Shown piece by piece: positions 1 to 10,534 of a stretch of DNA of 64,000 nucleotides. A program made the position numbers and the translations under genes. The DNA is from Ascochyta rabiei (Eukaryota; Ascomycota; Dothideomycetes; Pleosporales; Didymellaceae), in contig NC_082417.1 in assembly GCF_004011695.2 (NCBI RefSeq), forward strand, positions 248,001-312,000, read 5' to 3'. The notes under the pieces were generated by a model. The model worked only from the letters and a program-made list of their open reading frames with translations. It ran no database searches and was not told the origin of the DNA. Each line of letters begins with the position of its first letter. Within the stretch, counting starts at the first letter, position 1.

Positions 1-1295
1 CCTATATAACTATTATCTACTTATAGTTACCCTACTATACTACCTTTAGCTGTCCTTAACACTCTAAGCCTATAATAACTACTTCTATTAATATCTAGCC
101 TATTATAAAGCCTATCTTATTAAAGTTATATATGTTATTATTCTAGATACTATACTTAGCTTTAACATTTACTATAAGCCTAAACTAGCCTATAATAATC
201 TCTAGATTCTTATAGAGGGCTCTCTTATAGTTATACTTATAATTAAACCTTACTTTAAGGTTAGGGCAGCGCTTAACAAACGTATTAGGCTAGTTTATAC
301 TAATATAGCCTATATTATACTTAGTATGTAAAGAATTAGCTATATTAGCTATAGTAGCTAGCTAAGGGGTAAATCCTTATATATCTAGCTTAAGGATATA
401 CTTAGTAGTTACGTCTTCCTTAGTCTAGTCTATAATCTGTTAAACTAGCGTATAATTAGCTTATATAGGTTATTCTATATATTATATATATAGTATACTA
501 TAAGGCACGTTATATATAGCTAAAGCGCGTTATAGAGTAATTATTATATCTTATTTAATTACCTAGAGTATAAGCTGTATTACAGCTTCTCTTAAGAGCG
601 TAGATTAATGTTGTTGTTAAGGCATCGCGTAGTAAGGTAAAGGTTTAGTGTGGTCTTAGCAGAGTAATCTGCTTACCTGCTTAATCTGCTAACCTTTAGA
701 GTACGTTAATAATAAGAGGAAATAAGATTAAAGAGGATAGTATATGTGTTATAGTAGGTAGTATATACTACTAAGATAAATTTCTAGTATATTAGTAATA
801 ATCTTTAATACCTATTAAGGTTGTACTTTAGTTAAAGACCGTAAGCACTAATACTATTAGTTCTTAGGGATAAGCATTAGTAGTTTAGTTAAAGTAATTA
901 ACTAAGCAAAGCTTATAAAGATAGGGAGCACTACATAGTAGAGAGTAGACTGTCTAGTTTAAGAGTAGGTTAAGTATCTAATAACAAACTTATTTAATAA
1001 GGTTAAATATAAACTATAAGGGTTATATTCCTACTAACTATATACTAAGAAGATATAGTACTTATTAATAAGTAACTAGAGTTAGTCTAATAAATTACAT
1101 AAGAGTACCTATAGATAAGTATATTATACTATACTTATTAATATATAGTTATATATATTATACTTATTAACTAGTAGTTATATAACAACCCTTTCTATTC
1201 TATCCTTTTCTACTGTTTATTCCTTTAGGGCGGAGTTAGGGGTCTTAGTTAGCTAGTAGTTATGTTTGTGCTGTACTCTAGTATAGAATTATAAC

Positions 1296-1750
1296 AATAC
1301 CTTTATATAGTCTAGGCTAACTAGCCCTATAGTAGCTTATTAAGTCTATTAAAGATAAAAATAGGGGTATAAATAGTTTATATGCTGCTAGCCGCCTAGT
1401 TAGAGCTTTACCCTACGTAAACAGCTACCTAGACCCTAAAGGTAAAGTAAGAGGTAAGAGAGGCTTTCTGTTTAACTCTTACTAGATAAAGGTAAAATTA
1501 GTATTATATCTCCTCTAACCTTATAAGGTACTATAAATGCCTTAACTTAGTTAAAATTATCTATAACAGGATAGACAGAGGAAACACGTCTAAAATTAGG
1601 TTAAAATAATATAATATTACTAATTATACTACTATTTAAGTTAAATAATCTAAAGAAGGGAGGTATTATTAGGCGCTAGGCCTAGAGGTACCTCTACTAG
1701 TCTTAGTAAGCTACTATAGGGCTAGTTAGCCTAGACTATATAAAGGTATT
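1296..1750. repeat. 52-bp inverted repeat inside the RIP block
   Basis: Positions 1296-1347 and 1699-1750 are reverse complements over 52 bases with two mismatches (50/52), separated by 351 bp. Weaker similarity continues outward past each arm. Each arm contains a TATATAAAGG-like string. This could be the terminal inverted repeats of a short non-autonomous DNA element or two LTR fragments inserted head to head. The near identity is notable in sequence otherwise scrambled by mutation. Confidence 0.7.
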
Positions 1751-2044
1751 AGAGGTTATTACTAATACACTAGTAATTATTCTTATTACTACATACTACG
1801 TACCTTAATACACCTACTATCCTCTTTAGTTCTATTATCTCTTATAATTATCTTATACACTCTTTTTATATGTCTTATATTATATTATATTACATTACGT
1901 TATGTTATATTATATTAATCCCTTCTTATTAGAGTATAATAGATTAATTAACATATATTAATAGTTTTATCTATAATAGGTTTATCTATTATAGAATAAA
2001 ATAGAATAGGATAGAAAAGAACAGAACAGAATAAACTAGGCATT

Positions 2045-2074
2045 AACAGCAACAGTAACAGTAATAGTAACAGT
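2045..2074 (+). repeat. (AACAGT)n short tandem repeat
   Basis: Five units of a hexamer (AACAGC, AACAGT, AACAGT, AATAGT, AACAGT) lie near the right end of the RIP block. The repeat keeps CpA dinucleotides that are almost absent around it, so it may have expanded after RIP acted. Confidence 0.6.
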
Positions 2075-2527
2075 AACATCTCTCTCTATCTTTAAGCCTA
2101 ATACCCTATACTCCTACTAATAAGCGTTATCTAAGTATAGTAGTATAATAGAATATAAGCGTATACGCATTAGTGCTAAAAGATAAAAGAAAAGAGGTTA
2201 ATTAACAAAGCTAGATAGATGTATATTATTACGATTAGTACTAGGAGTAAGTCTTTAATAAGCTTTGTCTAAGTATAATCTAGTATAGAAGGTAAGTATG
2301 TATGCAATAGAGGTATGATGTAGTATAAAAGGCACGAACGATGCAAGGGCGTGGTTGAGTAGAGATAGGCTCTACGAAAGGAAACTGGATATGCAGTATT
2401 GAAAACGGTACGAAGAGCAAGCGTCGCTATCCTAACTTAACTATCCCGCCTTGTTGACTAAGCGAAATCGTGGTATCCGTGCAACAAAACGCCTAGTGCG
2501 CCTATCCCGTGTAATGTACAACAAACA

Positions 2528-5500
2528 CTACCAGAGCGCAGCGTCCTTGTCGAACCGCACCATTTCTTTCCCGGCATCCTCGACGTCCTTCCTCGCCTTC
2601 ATCCGCATGTAGAAGATGGGGCAGTCTCTACTCGCACAAATCACTTCGCAGTGAATACTGCCCTGGCAACGCTGACACTGTGTCCAGAGTCTCGAGAAGC
2701 GAACTTCCAGCTCGCTGACTTTGCTCAGCGTCTTCTGGTACAGCTCGCCGATGCGAGGCCGGCAGTTCTCGCACACCGCACCTTCCTTCTCGTGAGCGGC
2801 GGTGAGTGGCTTCTTGCAGCCCATGCATGTCTGCGTCTTCTTCGCAAACTTCATCAGACCGCCCATCGTCGGGGCCGCCACAGAGATGGCTCGTGTGTGC
2901 TCGCCCGTAAGCAGCGAATTTGCTTTCTTCTCGCCGAGGATAGGCTCGAAGATCCTCCCAAGGGGTTTCGCCAGCTGGTTGTCGAGATAGTATCGTGTGT
3001 CGATGGGCAGGTTGTTCTCAAGCACCCAGAGAGGATCCTCGGACTTCTCGTAGTTCTTCGAGCCGCTGGCGCCCTTGACCATGACATAGGCGACACGGTC
3101 ACCAAGCGCTGGAGCAGAACCGGCATCGCGTTTCTTCATGCGTTCAGCAAGTTCGACGTGGGCTTGCTTGTTGGCGTAACCGCCCTTGCCTTCCTTATCT
3201 TCTTGCTTGGTGAGTGCTTTGGTAATGACGAGGTTGGACATGTCAATTTTGTTCTGCAGGAGATCGGAGATGGTATCCTTAACGAACCTGGTTCTGTCAG
3301 TAAAACAGACTCGAATAGACATGGCGAGACTTACTCTTGCGCGCCGTCAGGGTCTTGGTCTATCAGCAGCATGCGTAGCGATGTTTCGATGACGGTTTGC
3401 ACGAGGCGACAATTGTCACGACGGACTGTCTCGATACCCTTCGTGTCCATCTTGTCCCACTTATTAGGGTTTGTCCAGTAAAGGCCAGCATAACGCTTCT
3501 TGTTGATCAGCAGGTACGGGAAGTAGACCTTCTCGAACTCCAGTTTGATGGGCTTGATGAACTTCGAAGACACGTATTCCGCTGCCTCCTCCCCCAGTTT
3601 CATAGCTTCCGACAGCTCAGAAGTACCGAATTTGACCATAACTGAATCGGTGTCACCGTAGATGACCTCCGCATCATGGGTATAACCGTTCGCGATGGTG
3701 TACTTTGCTTCGACCTCCTCCTTGGTCTTCTCAATCATTTGACGACCAAAACTGGTGGTACTACTGGCGATAGCCAGACAAGGCAGCTTTCCATTCGTGG
3801 CACCCGTGAGACCGTAGACGGAGTTGGCACTGACCTTCAGAGCCAGCTGACGGCCGTTCAACACAGCCTTCTTGAACGGGTCTGTTTCAACAGCGAGCTC
3901 TCTCTTAGCCCTTTTACGGGCACCTAGCAGTTCCTCAAGAATCTGCGAGAGGAGACCTTTGCGTGTTTTGACGGTACAGAACATGTCGCCGTTAGGTGTC
4001 ACGATGTAATCTTCGTCTTTCTTCATCTTCAGCTTCTCTACGGTCGCTCTGTCAAGCCAGGTCGTATAGCAAAGGTTGTGTGCTTGCATGATACTTGGGT
4101 ACAGCGAGGCGAAATCAAGTGTAGCGACAGGCTGCTTGTAGTATCCACGCTTTGGCTCAATGACGGTCGCACCTTCATACGGGTCGCCACTGTCACCTTG
4201 GTTAGGCAGGTCCGGGCAGACAAGCTGATGATCTAAAGCTTTTCGGAACAGCTGACTGATGAACCTGATCTGTTGGCCTCGAGAGAGGAGGTAGTTGAAA
4301 GGCACACCTGTGACCCTCGCCATCTCAGTGTAATTGACTAGACACATGAGTTTGTCCAGAAGTCGCTGCGGTAGATAAGCATCCTTCAAACAGTACACAG
4401 CCAGCCGTCGTCGAGAGTTGGAGTCGCCGTTAAACAGCTCTGTGATCATGCTGTGATGGACGTCTTCCTTCTGCTCTTTCAGGAAGTGCGCGCTCACAGA
4501 GTTGAGAGTATAACTTCGCAGTTGATGGTCTCGCTGAATAAGCTGGAGGAGATCGAGTTGGATGCGTCCGTTCGTGTTGGTAGTCTTGGTGTCTCGACTT
4601 CCCAGTTGCTTGCTAGAGAAAATTGAGCTTTCCACCTTTGACTGCACCGTCTTCAGTCGTGACCAGTAGGGAAACTTTGCAAGCTTCAAGTGTTTGGCGC
4701 GATCCAGAAGATACGGGAAATCGAAGTTGGAAATGTTGTATCCGGTGATGACGTCTGGGTCGACTTCGTCCACGAAGTCGCGCCACTTCATCAGCATCTC
4801 GCCCTCGTCCGCGTAGGAGAAGATCTGTGTGGCCACAATGGGATTGACGGTGTCGAGACTGAAGACGTTCCGGACGAAAGGCTTCTCCTCACCGTTTCGT
4901 GTAACGACATTGGCTATCTGAATGACGGGATCGATGTTCGCTTCTGGGAAAACACCTTTGCGACCAGCGCATTCGATGTCGAAGGAGAGAATACGGAGAG
5001 GTGCTGACTTGGCCCATTCGCCTTCGGACTGATGAGCAATCAGGTCGGCGTAGTGTATTTGCGCCTCGATTTGGCAGTTGGAATGTTGATCGCGCGGGTT
5101 CAGTAGCTTATACTTTCCAGCAGGCGCCTCTACCCAAGACATGCCAGCAATTCTCGTGTCAATCATGAATCTCAGCACATAGGCGATGTTGTCGAAGGTC
5201 AAAATGCCATCTTCGCGGGCTGGCCAGAGCCGCTTGTAGTTGGCGTTGCCCTTCTGCACCATCATTCGCACACGGTTGATCATCTTGGGATCGTTGACGG
5301 TGATTTTGAGGTATGGACTCTTCTGATTGCCCTGGAAGCGCAGGATATTCTCTCTCATGCACATCTGCACCGATGCGATGACGGCTGAATGTTGGTTGAA
5401 CTGCTTCTGGCATTCGCTCTCAAGGAAGGTCTGGTATGGCCTGCAGTCTTCTTTGTGGAAGTTGATGGGCGCAGCAACGTAAAAGTAGTGGAGGAATCCG

Positions 5501-5964
5501 GTGACATGGAGGAGTACTGAGTGACCGGCCTTGGGCATGTCAGTTCAGATTCACACCGAGCGACGGTGCAGTCTTACCTCTGTGACACCAAACAGCTTGA
5601 CTGCTGGTTTCCCTCCATTTAGTACACTTTCCTCGGCTTCGATCTGCTGAAAGACGACCTTTGAGGTCATCTCACTGAAGTCCTCGGGCAGTGGCGGCCG
5701 CTTCCATTGCTGGTCCTTCTCTGTGTTCTTGGTCTTCAAGGATTCGATGTCCTGGGTCATCTTCTCCAGCGTATCCTCGAACTGGCTCGGCCCCGCCTGG
5801 CTTGAGTTGTACGGCCCATTGACCTTCCTAGCCGGCGGCCCTTTTGTGGTGTTGCCATTCTCGACTTTGAGCTTCTTCGCGGAGCGGGGCGATGCGTTTA
5901 CGCGGTTACTCGAGGCTTCAGCGAGGGCTCGCTTCGCCGGTGTTTTCGTTACAGGGCCGACCAT
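2528..5964 (-). CDS. POL3: DNA polymerase delta catalytic subunit
   Basis: This is the B-family replicative polymerase that synthesises mainly the lagging strand and carries 3'-5' proofreading. The model has three exons: 5964-5578, 5529-3335 and 3293-2528, with introns of 48 and 41 nt, giving 1115 aa, close to yeast and human (about 1100). Exonuclease motifs are visible: DIE near residue 313, [10 protein letters not shown] near 393 and YCLKDAY near 508. Polymerase motifs are DFASLYPSI near 601 and YGDTDS near 753. The C-terminus holds CysA (CMGC and CENC) and CysB (CQRC and a later Cys pair), the zinc and iron-sulfur sites that bind accessory subunits. The first 120 residues are basic and low-complexity. 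The stop codon lies only about 230 bp from the RIP block. The 41-nt second intron is short but restores the conserved frame across the junction. Confidence 0.96.
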
Positions 5965-6616
5965 TTTGTGTGATGCTGGACGTGTCCAACACACAAGACA
6001 CTTCTTGGCAGTGTGTTGTTGTTTTGTTGTTGTTTTGTTGTTGAGTTGTTGCAAGACGTCTCGTTGTGGAGAAGACGCGCAAAGTACCATTCGGGGCGAC
6101 GTGAGAACGCGGCAGGCGCGACCGCGTCGTGCACGTGCGCGACAACCCTGTTCGTGTTCATGGGCACACTTCAACACCAGCTCCAGCTTCCACACCACCC
6201 AATCTAGTCGTTCCTGTCTCGACCTCGAGGTCAGATCACCGTGATGCTGACACAACACGTGTGATCCCGAGGATTTGATGGAGTCATCGTAAAACATCAG
6301 GAAGTTGAGATCACTGAGATACCGAGGCAAGCGCAACGAACGTGATGCTCTCGCTCTTGTACCACACCTTGTCGTCTTGAACTCGGCTTCTTTCATACGT
6401 TCTCGAAGCCCCAGCCAAGTGAATGGCGAATCTCGATCTCACGTCTCCGATGCTTCGATACTCTCTGTTAGCTAATGACAGCCCACGCCTGATCCACTCG
6501 CCAAGGCAACCATCGTCATGTGTTGAGCATCTTGTCAGGAACGTCAAAACATTTTCATTGAAAGCCCTTGCTTATTCTTGTTGCAAATCAAACGACGCAT
6601 CCATTTTATTAGCAAC
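5965..6616. promoter_or_regulatory. Divergent promoter region POL3 / GNAT
   Basis: This 650-bp spacer separates the start codons of two divergent genes. Positions 6013-6051 read on the minus strand as a CAA-rich, C/A-only tract 50-90 nt upstream of the POL3 start, probably an unstructured leader. No other clear signal was seen. Confidence 0.5.
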
Positions 6617-7357
6617 ATGTCTACTACCCAAGATGAGATTATCATTGCGCCCGTCGAAACCGAGCAAGACATTAGACAGGCCAACTACTGCGTTTCCGAG
6701 GCATTCGGCCGTCAGGCAAAAGATGCCGTCTGGATCCTTATGAACCCGGGTTGGGATACCGAAGAAGGGCAGGCTGGTCACGCGGAAGGCATGATCCAGC
6801 GGTGGAGGTCAGGGACTACCAACAAGGACGGTCAACCCAACAAGATCTACCTCAAAGCCACTCTGCCGGATCCAGAGAAGCCTGGACAGCGCAGAGTGGT
6901 CGGCATGGCTATTTGGCAGCAGCTCTCTGATGTCGACGGCTACGGCGATTCGTTCACAGGTGACATGACAGAGGCATTGGCGCAGCTCGATGGAGCCAAC
7001 AAGCGCTTTGCAGACCAGATGTTCAAGTCGCTGTGGAAGAGGCGGATCGCATACATCAAGGAGGTCTCTCAGCGCAAGGATGGCAGACCACCTGCCATCT
7101 TCACTTTGGATCTGTGTGCTGTGGATCCCGCATATCAACGACGTGGCATCGCAGGCAAGCTTGTGCAGTGGGGACTCGAGGAGGCGAAGAAGCGAGGTGA
7201 GCTGGAGTGCACAACGGAAGGAAGCGCCATGGGAAGAGCAGTCTACAGGAAGCTGGGTTTCAAGGACGAGGGCGAGGGCGATATCGTCTTCGAAGTTGAA
7301 GACGAATTCCAGGACTGGGACAAGCCACCCAACGTTTTCCTGCGAACCGGTGCTTAG
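6617..7357 (+). CDS. GNAT-family N-acetyltransferase
   Basis: A single-exon gene of 246 aa. The acetyl-CoA binding motif A is visible at residues 174-181 (QRRGIAGK), preceded by the usual beta strand ending in AVDP. The C-terminal GRAVYRKLGF segment matches motif B of the superfamily. The start is the ATG at 6617, which fits the onset of GNAT homology; an in-frame TTG further upstream has no support. The substrate cannot be told: fungal relatives of this size include small-molecule and arylalkylamine-type acetyltransferases. No signal peptide is seen, so the cytosol is likely. It lies divergent to POL3 and 435 bp upstream of the thymine-salvage pair, with no evident functional link to either. 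Confidence 0.85.
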   Translation: MSTTQDEIIIAPVETEQDIRQANYCVSEAFGRQAKDAVWILMNPGWDTEEGQAGHAEGMIQRWRSGTTNKDGQPNKIYLKATLPDPEKPGQRRVVGMAIWQQLSDVDGYGDSFTGDMTEALAQLDGANKRFADQMFKSLWKRRIAYIKEVSQRKDGRPPAIFTLDLCAVDPAYQRRGIAGKLVQWGLEEAKKRGELECTTEGSAMGRAVYRKLGFKDEGEGDIVFEVEDEFQDWDKPPNVFLRTGA

Positions 7358-7791
7358 CATAGACTCGGACCACGGCGATCAGACATCAAGAGCAGGCGTC
7401 AAGACCAGATCACGCTTGGCATGAATCAAAGCGACACATTGCCAGATCAATACGAATGCAGGAGCAAGACTGTCGCGCTTCGGTGACTCAATGTGGCCAG
7501 ATAGCTAGCTGTGCGGTCATGTCCGCTGCCCACTGCCCCATAGCTCCATGCTTGTTGGGGAAGGTGGGATGGTGGGATGGTGGGATGGTGAATGCGTCAA
7601 TGCGAGTGGGGCATTTCTCTGGAGCTACCCCGCCAGTGTCCAAGCTGTCAATCACCACCCACGTCTCTGGTCAACAAAACAAATATATCTGAACGCTTCC
7701 AGTCGAACTACCTTCAGATTCCTTTGAAGGCTCGAGAGTGCGAGCAAGCATCAGGCCGCAATCCCAACGCTCAAGCGTCTCCGCACTCACG
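7358..7791. promoter_or_regulatory. Upstream region of isoorotate decarboxylase
   Basis: The spacer contains a TGACTCA element at 7484-7490 (Gcn4/CpcA-type consensus) and an AGATAG element at 7499-7504 (HGATAR, the GATA-factor consensus). An 8-bp tandem repeat GGTGGGAT occupies 7563-7590 (3.5 copies). The function of these sites here is inferred only. Confidence 0.35.
7563..7590 (+). repeat. GGTGGGAT tandem repeat, 3.5 copies
   Basis: Three perfect 8-bp units and a half unit lie about 200 bp upstream of the decarboxylase start. The G-run spacing on the plus strand is compatible with a weak G-quadruplex. Confidence 0.7.
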
Positions 7792-8883
7792 ATGGCGCCC
7801 ATAGTAGACATCCACACTCATGTCTACCCACCCAAGTACATGGATCTCCTCCGCGCGCGCACGACAGTCCCCTACGTCCGCACCTTCCCCGACGCCCCCG
7901 ACTCCAGTCGTCTGATCATCCTCCCTGGCGAGGATGACCCCTCTACCCCGTCTACGTCGCGCGGCCGCCCCATTGGCCCCGAGTACTTCGATATTGCCAA
8001 GAAGATTGCGTTCATGGACCAGCACAAGATTGACAAGAGTGTGATCTCGTTGGCGAATCCGTGGTTGGATTTCTTGTCGGCCGAGGAGGCCGGAAGCAAG
8101 GCCGTGGAGATCAACGATGATGTCAATGAGCAGTGCGCATTGTACCCTGGACGTTTGTACTTCTTCGGCACGCTCCCGTTGTCTTCGGACACAGACACCA
8201 TTGTGAAGGAAATCGAGCGACTGTCCACACTCACGTATGCACGCGGCGTTATCCTCGGTACCTCAGGTCTAGGGTCTGGTCTCGACGACACCAGGCTGGA
8301 TCCCGTGTACGCCGCGCTGCAAAAACACAACCAGCTCATCTTCCTGCACCCGCACTACGGACTCCCGTCGTCTGTGTACGGACCCCGGGCGAGTGAGTAC
8401 GGTCATGTGCTCCCTCTGGCCCTGGGCTTCCCGCTGGAGACGACGATTGCAGTCACAAGGATGCTGTTGAGCGGCGTATGGGATCGCTTCACAGGCCTCA
8501 GCGTGCTGCTCGCCCACAGCGGAGGTACACTTCCGTTCCTGGCAGGCCGAATTGAGAGCTGCATCCTACACGACGGTCACCTGAAAGAACACGGCAAGAC
8601 ACAGAACCGCCGAGACGTGTGGGACATTCTCAAGACGAACATCTACCTTGATGCGGTGATCTACTCTGAAGTCGGACTGAACGCAGCCGTCGAGGCATCG
8701 GGCGCAGACAGGCTTCTGTTCGGCACAGACCACCCGTTCTTCCCACCGCTGGAGGAGGATGCGAAGGAGTGGCACAGCGTGAACGCCAACTATGGAGCTA
8801 TCTCGAAGGCGTTCTCCGGGAGCAAGGAGAAGGCGCAAGGCGTGCTTGGTGGTAATGCTGTGCGGATACTGAGATTAGACTAG
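7792..8883 (+). CDS. Uracil-5-carboxylate (isoorotate) decarboxylase
   Basis: A 363-aa, single-exon member of the amidohydrolase-2/ACMSD decarboxylase family. The HxH metal motif is at residues 8 and 10, a further histidine sits in LHPHYG (His186), AHSGG is near 242, and the metal-binding Asp is in GTDHPFF (Asp313). From recall of the characterised fungal isoorotate decarboxylases (Cordyceps, Metarhizium), similarity runs along the whole length, including ALGFPLETTIAV and AGRIESC. The enzyme removes the carboxyl group of uracil-5-carboxylate to give uracil, the last step of thymine salvage. The ATG at 7792 puts the HxH motif at the N-terminus as in the family. The next gene downstream, in the same direction, encodes the oxygenase that makes its substrate. 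Other ACMSD-family decarboxylases are the alternative, but the neighbour argues for this role. Confidence 0.9.
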   Translation: MAPIVDIHTHVYPPKYMDLLRARTTVPYVRTFPDAPDSSRLIILPGEDDPSTPSTSRGRPIGPEYFDIAKKIAFMDQHKIDKSVISLANPWLDFLSAEEAGSKAVEINDDVNEQCALYPGRLYFFGTLPLSSDTDTIVKEIERLSTLTYARGVILGTSGLGSGLDDTRLDPVYAALQKHNQLIFLHPHYGLPSSVYGPRASEYGHVLPLALGFPLETTIAVTRMLLSGVWDRFTGLSVLLAHSGGTLPFLAGRIESCILHDGHLKEHGKTQNRRDVWDILKTNIYLDAVIYSEVGLNAAVEASGADRLLFGTDHPFFPPLEEDAKEWHSVNANYGAISKAFSGSKEKAQGVLGGNAVRILRLD

Positions 8884-9408
8884 AGAGTGAGAATCTGTGG
8901 AATGTGCAGCATGTTAGTCTCATGCATCCATTCTTCTTCATGCGGAGCAGCGAAGTGGACTGGCCGTTCCAAAAAAACATTCAAGTGTGCGATGTGTAGA
9001 CTGTGATAGACAGGCGGCCTGGTATTTCCCTTCTATCAGCATGAGCTCCACCATCACCCGGATTCGACTGGTCAGATACCTAGGCGGAGGAATGGCTCGC
9101 GATGCTGTCTTGGTGTTGAGTTGCTCCCCAGTCCCCACCAACCCCACCATGGGCTTATCGCGCTCGTCTGCACCTTCCGTCTTCAGCTTCGTACCCCTCG
9201 TTGTCACCTCCGCGCACTCTTCCATGGCAAACAGGCAACGGGCAGCTCCGCCGACGGCGCGTACATCGGGTGATGCTGGTCTGAACGAGGCCTGCTCGTA
9301 TCTTGCGCGCTGATTCGTCCTGCTTGTCGCTGAGGACATCACATACCATACATAAACATAAATCCTCCAACGCGCACCCTACTTGCACGCGACACCTGCA
9401 ATTCAAAC
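8884..9408. promoter_or_regulatory. Spacer between the two thymine-salvage genes, with paired GATA sites
   Basis: TGATAG occurs at 9004-9009 on the plus strand and again at 9033-9038 on the minus strand, about 370-400 bp upstream of the thymine 7-hydroxylase start. Paired HGATAR sites within about 30 bp are the preferred arrangement for nitrogen-regulatory GATA factors such as NIT2/AreA. The rest of the spacer shows no supported gene. Confidence 0.4.
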
Positions 9409-10534
9409 ATGGCGAACATCAACTCCAGCCAAGCGGTTGCGCAGGACGATTTGGTCATTCCGGTGGGTACGAATCCTCTCCTCTCAAGCCCTCTAACCAT
9501 CATCAGCTCATCGACTTCTCCGCCTTCCTCTCCGGCGACCCCTCAGCCAAGAAGGCCACAGCTCAAGCGGTCCTCGAAGGCTTCCAGAACGCGGGCTTCG
9601 TTTACCTCAAGAACCACGGCATATCGCCCTCGACCGTGGCAAATGCCTTCTCTCAGAGCGCCCGATTCTTTGCGCGGCCGCAGGACCAAAAAGATGCCAT
9701 GGCATGGTACTCGGCGGCAGCCAACCGCGGATACGTAGCCCAGGGACGCGAGAAACTGGTGGTGCTAGAGGAGACCGGCACAGAGGACGAGCTGCGCAAG
9801 ACAGTCCCAGATCTCAAGGAGTCGCTTGAGATTGGGCGAGACGACCAGCCAGAGACACCAAACATGTGGCCCAGCGGAGACGACGCCGCCAAGGAGTTCA
9901 AGCAGGACATGTTGGACTTCTTCGGGACCTGCAAAAACCTGCATGTTCAGGTCATGCGAGCCATTGCCCTGGGCATGGGTCTCGAGGAGAGCTGGTTCGA
10001 CGGTTTCACCGACGCTGGCGACAACACGCTACGTCTCCTGCACTACCCTGGCGTGTCCAAGTCGGTCTTCAAGAGGAACGACGGGCAGGTGCAGGTCAGA
10101 GCGGGCGAGCACAGCGACTACGGTACGCATCTCGAGTCCCATCATACCCAACACAGCACTGACCGGGCACAGGCTCCATCACTCTCCTATTCCAGGACAA
10201 GCGCGGTGGTTTGCAGGTACGCTCGCCTAAGGGGACGTTCGTCAACGCTACGCCTATCGAAGGCACGATAGTCGTCAACGCCGGCGACCTGCTTGCGCAA
10301 TGGTCCAACGACACCATCAAATCGACAAAGCACCGCGTCGTCGAGCCGCCACCCAAGACAGAGGACGACGGTCAGGAGAGCTACCCACCACGGTACTCGA
10401 TCGCGTACTTCTGCAACCCCAACTACGAGCGAATGATCAAAGCCATTCCAGGCACCTACGAGGAAACAGGGAGAAAGTACCAGGACGTGCAGAGTGGAGA
10501 ATACATCATCGGGAGGCTGACAGCGACATATTGA
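9409..10534 (+). CDS. Thymine 7-hydroxylase (2OG-Fe(II) dioxygenase)
   Basis: Three exons, 9409-9462, 9507-10122 and 10173-10534 (introns 44 and 50 nt), encode 343 aa. This is a non-haem iron, 2-oxoglutarate oxygenase of the isopenicillin-N-synthase fold. Iron ligands are His220 and Asp222 (GEHSDYG) and His277 (TKHRVVEPP); Arg297 in PPRYS should bind 2-oxoglutarate. The first intron falls exactly before LIDFS, and the second splits the Gly of GEHSDYG. Similarity to Neurospora thymine 7-hydroxylase, from recall, is strong throughout. The enzyme oxidises the thymine methyl group stepwise to uracil-5-carboxylate, the substrate of the decarboxylase encoded 525 bp upstream on the same strand. A VQ dipeptide duplication (GQVQVRAGEH) just before the iron motif looks local. 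Other oxygenases of the same fold are less likely given the neighbour. Confidence 0.92.

Larger units (their letters stand above)
1..2300. repeat. RIP-degraded AT-rich repeat block
   Basis: This stretch is extremely AT-rich, with TpA at very high density and CpA/TpG nearly absent over long runs, the signature of repeat-induced point mutation (C to T at CpA) in Pezizomycotina. No open reading frame of useful length survives. Composition returns to normal between about 2290 and 2340. It is most likely a dead transposon or several nested ones. A purine-rich tract near 1652-1666 followed by a TATA-like stretch near 1735-1745 recalls the end of an LTR element, but no element family can be named. 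The block runs off the left edge of the window, so its full size is unknown. Confidence 0.85.
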
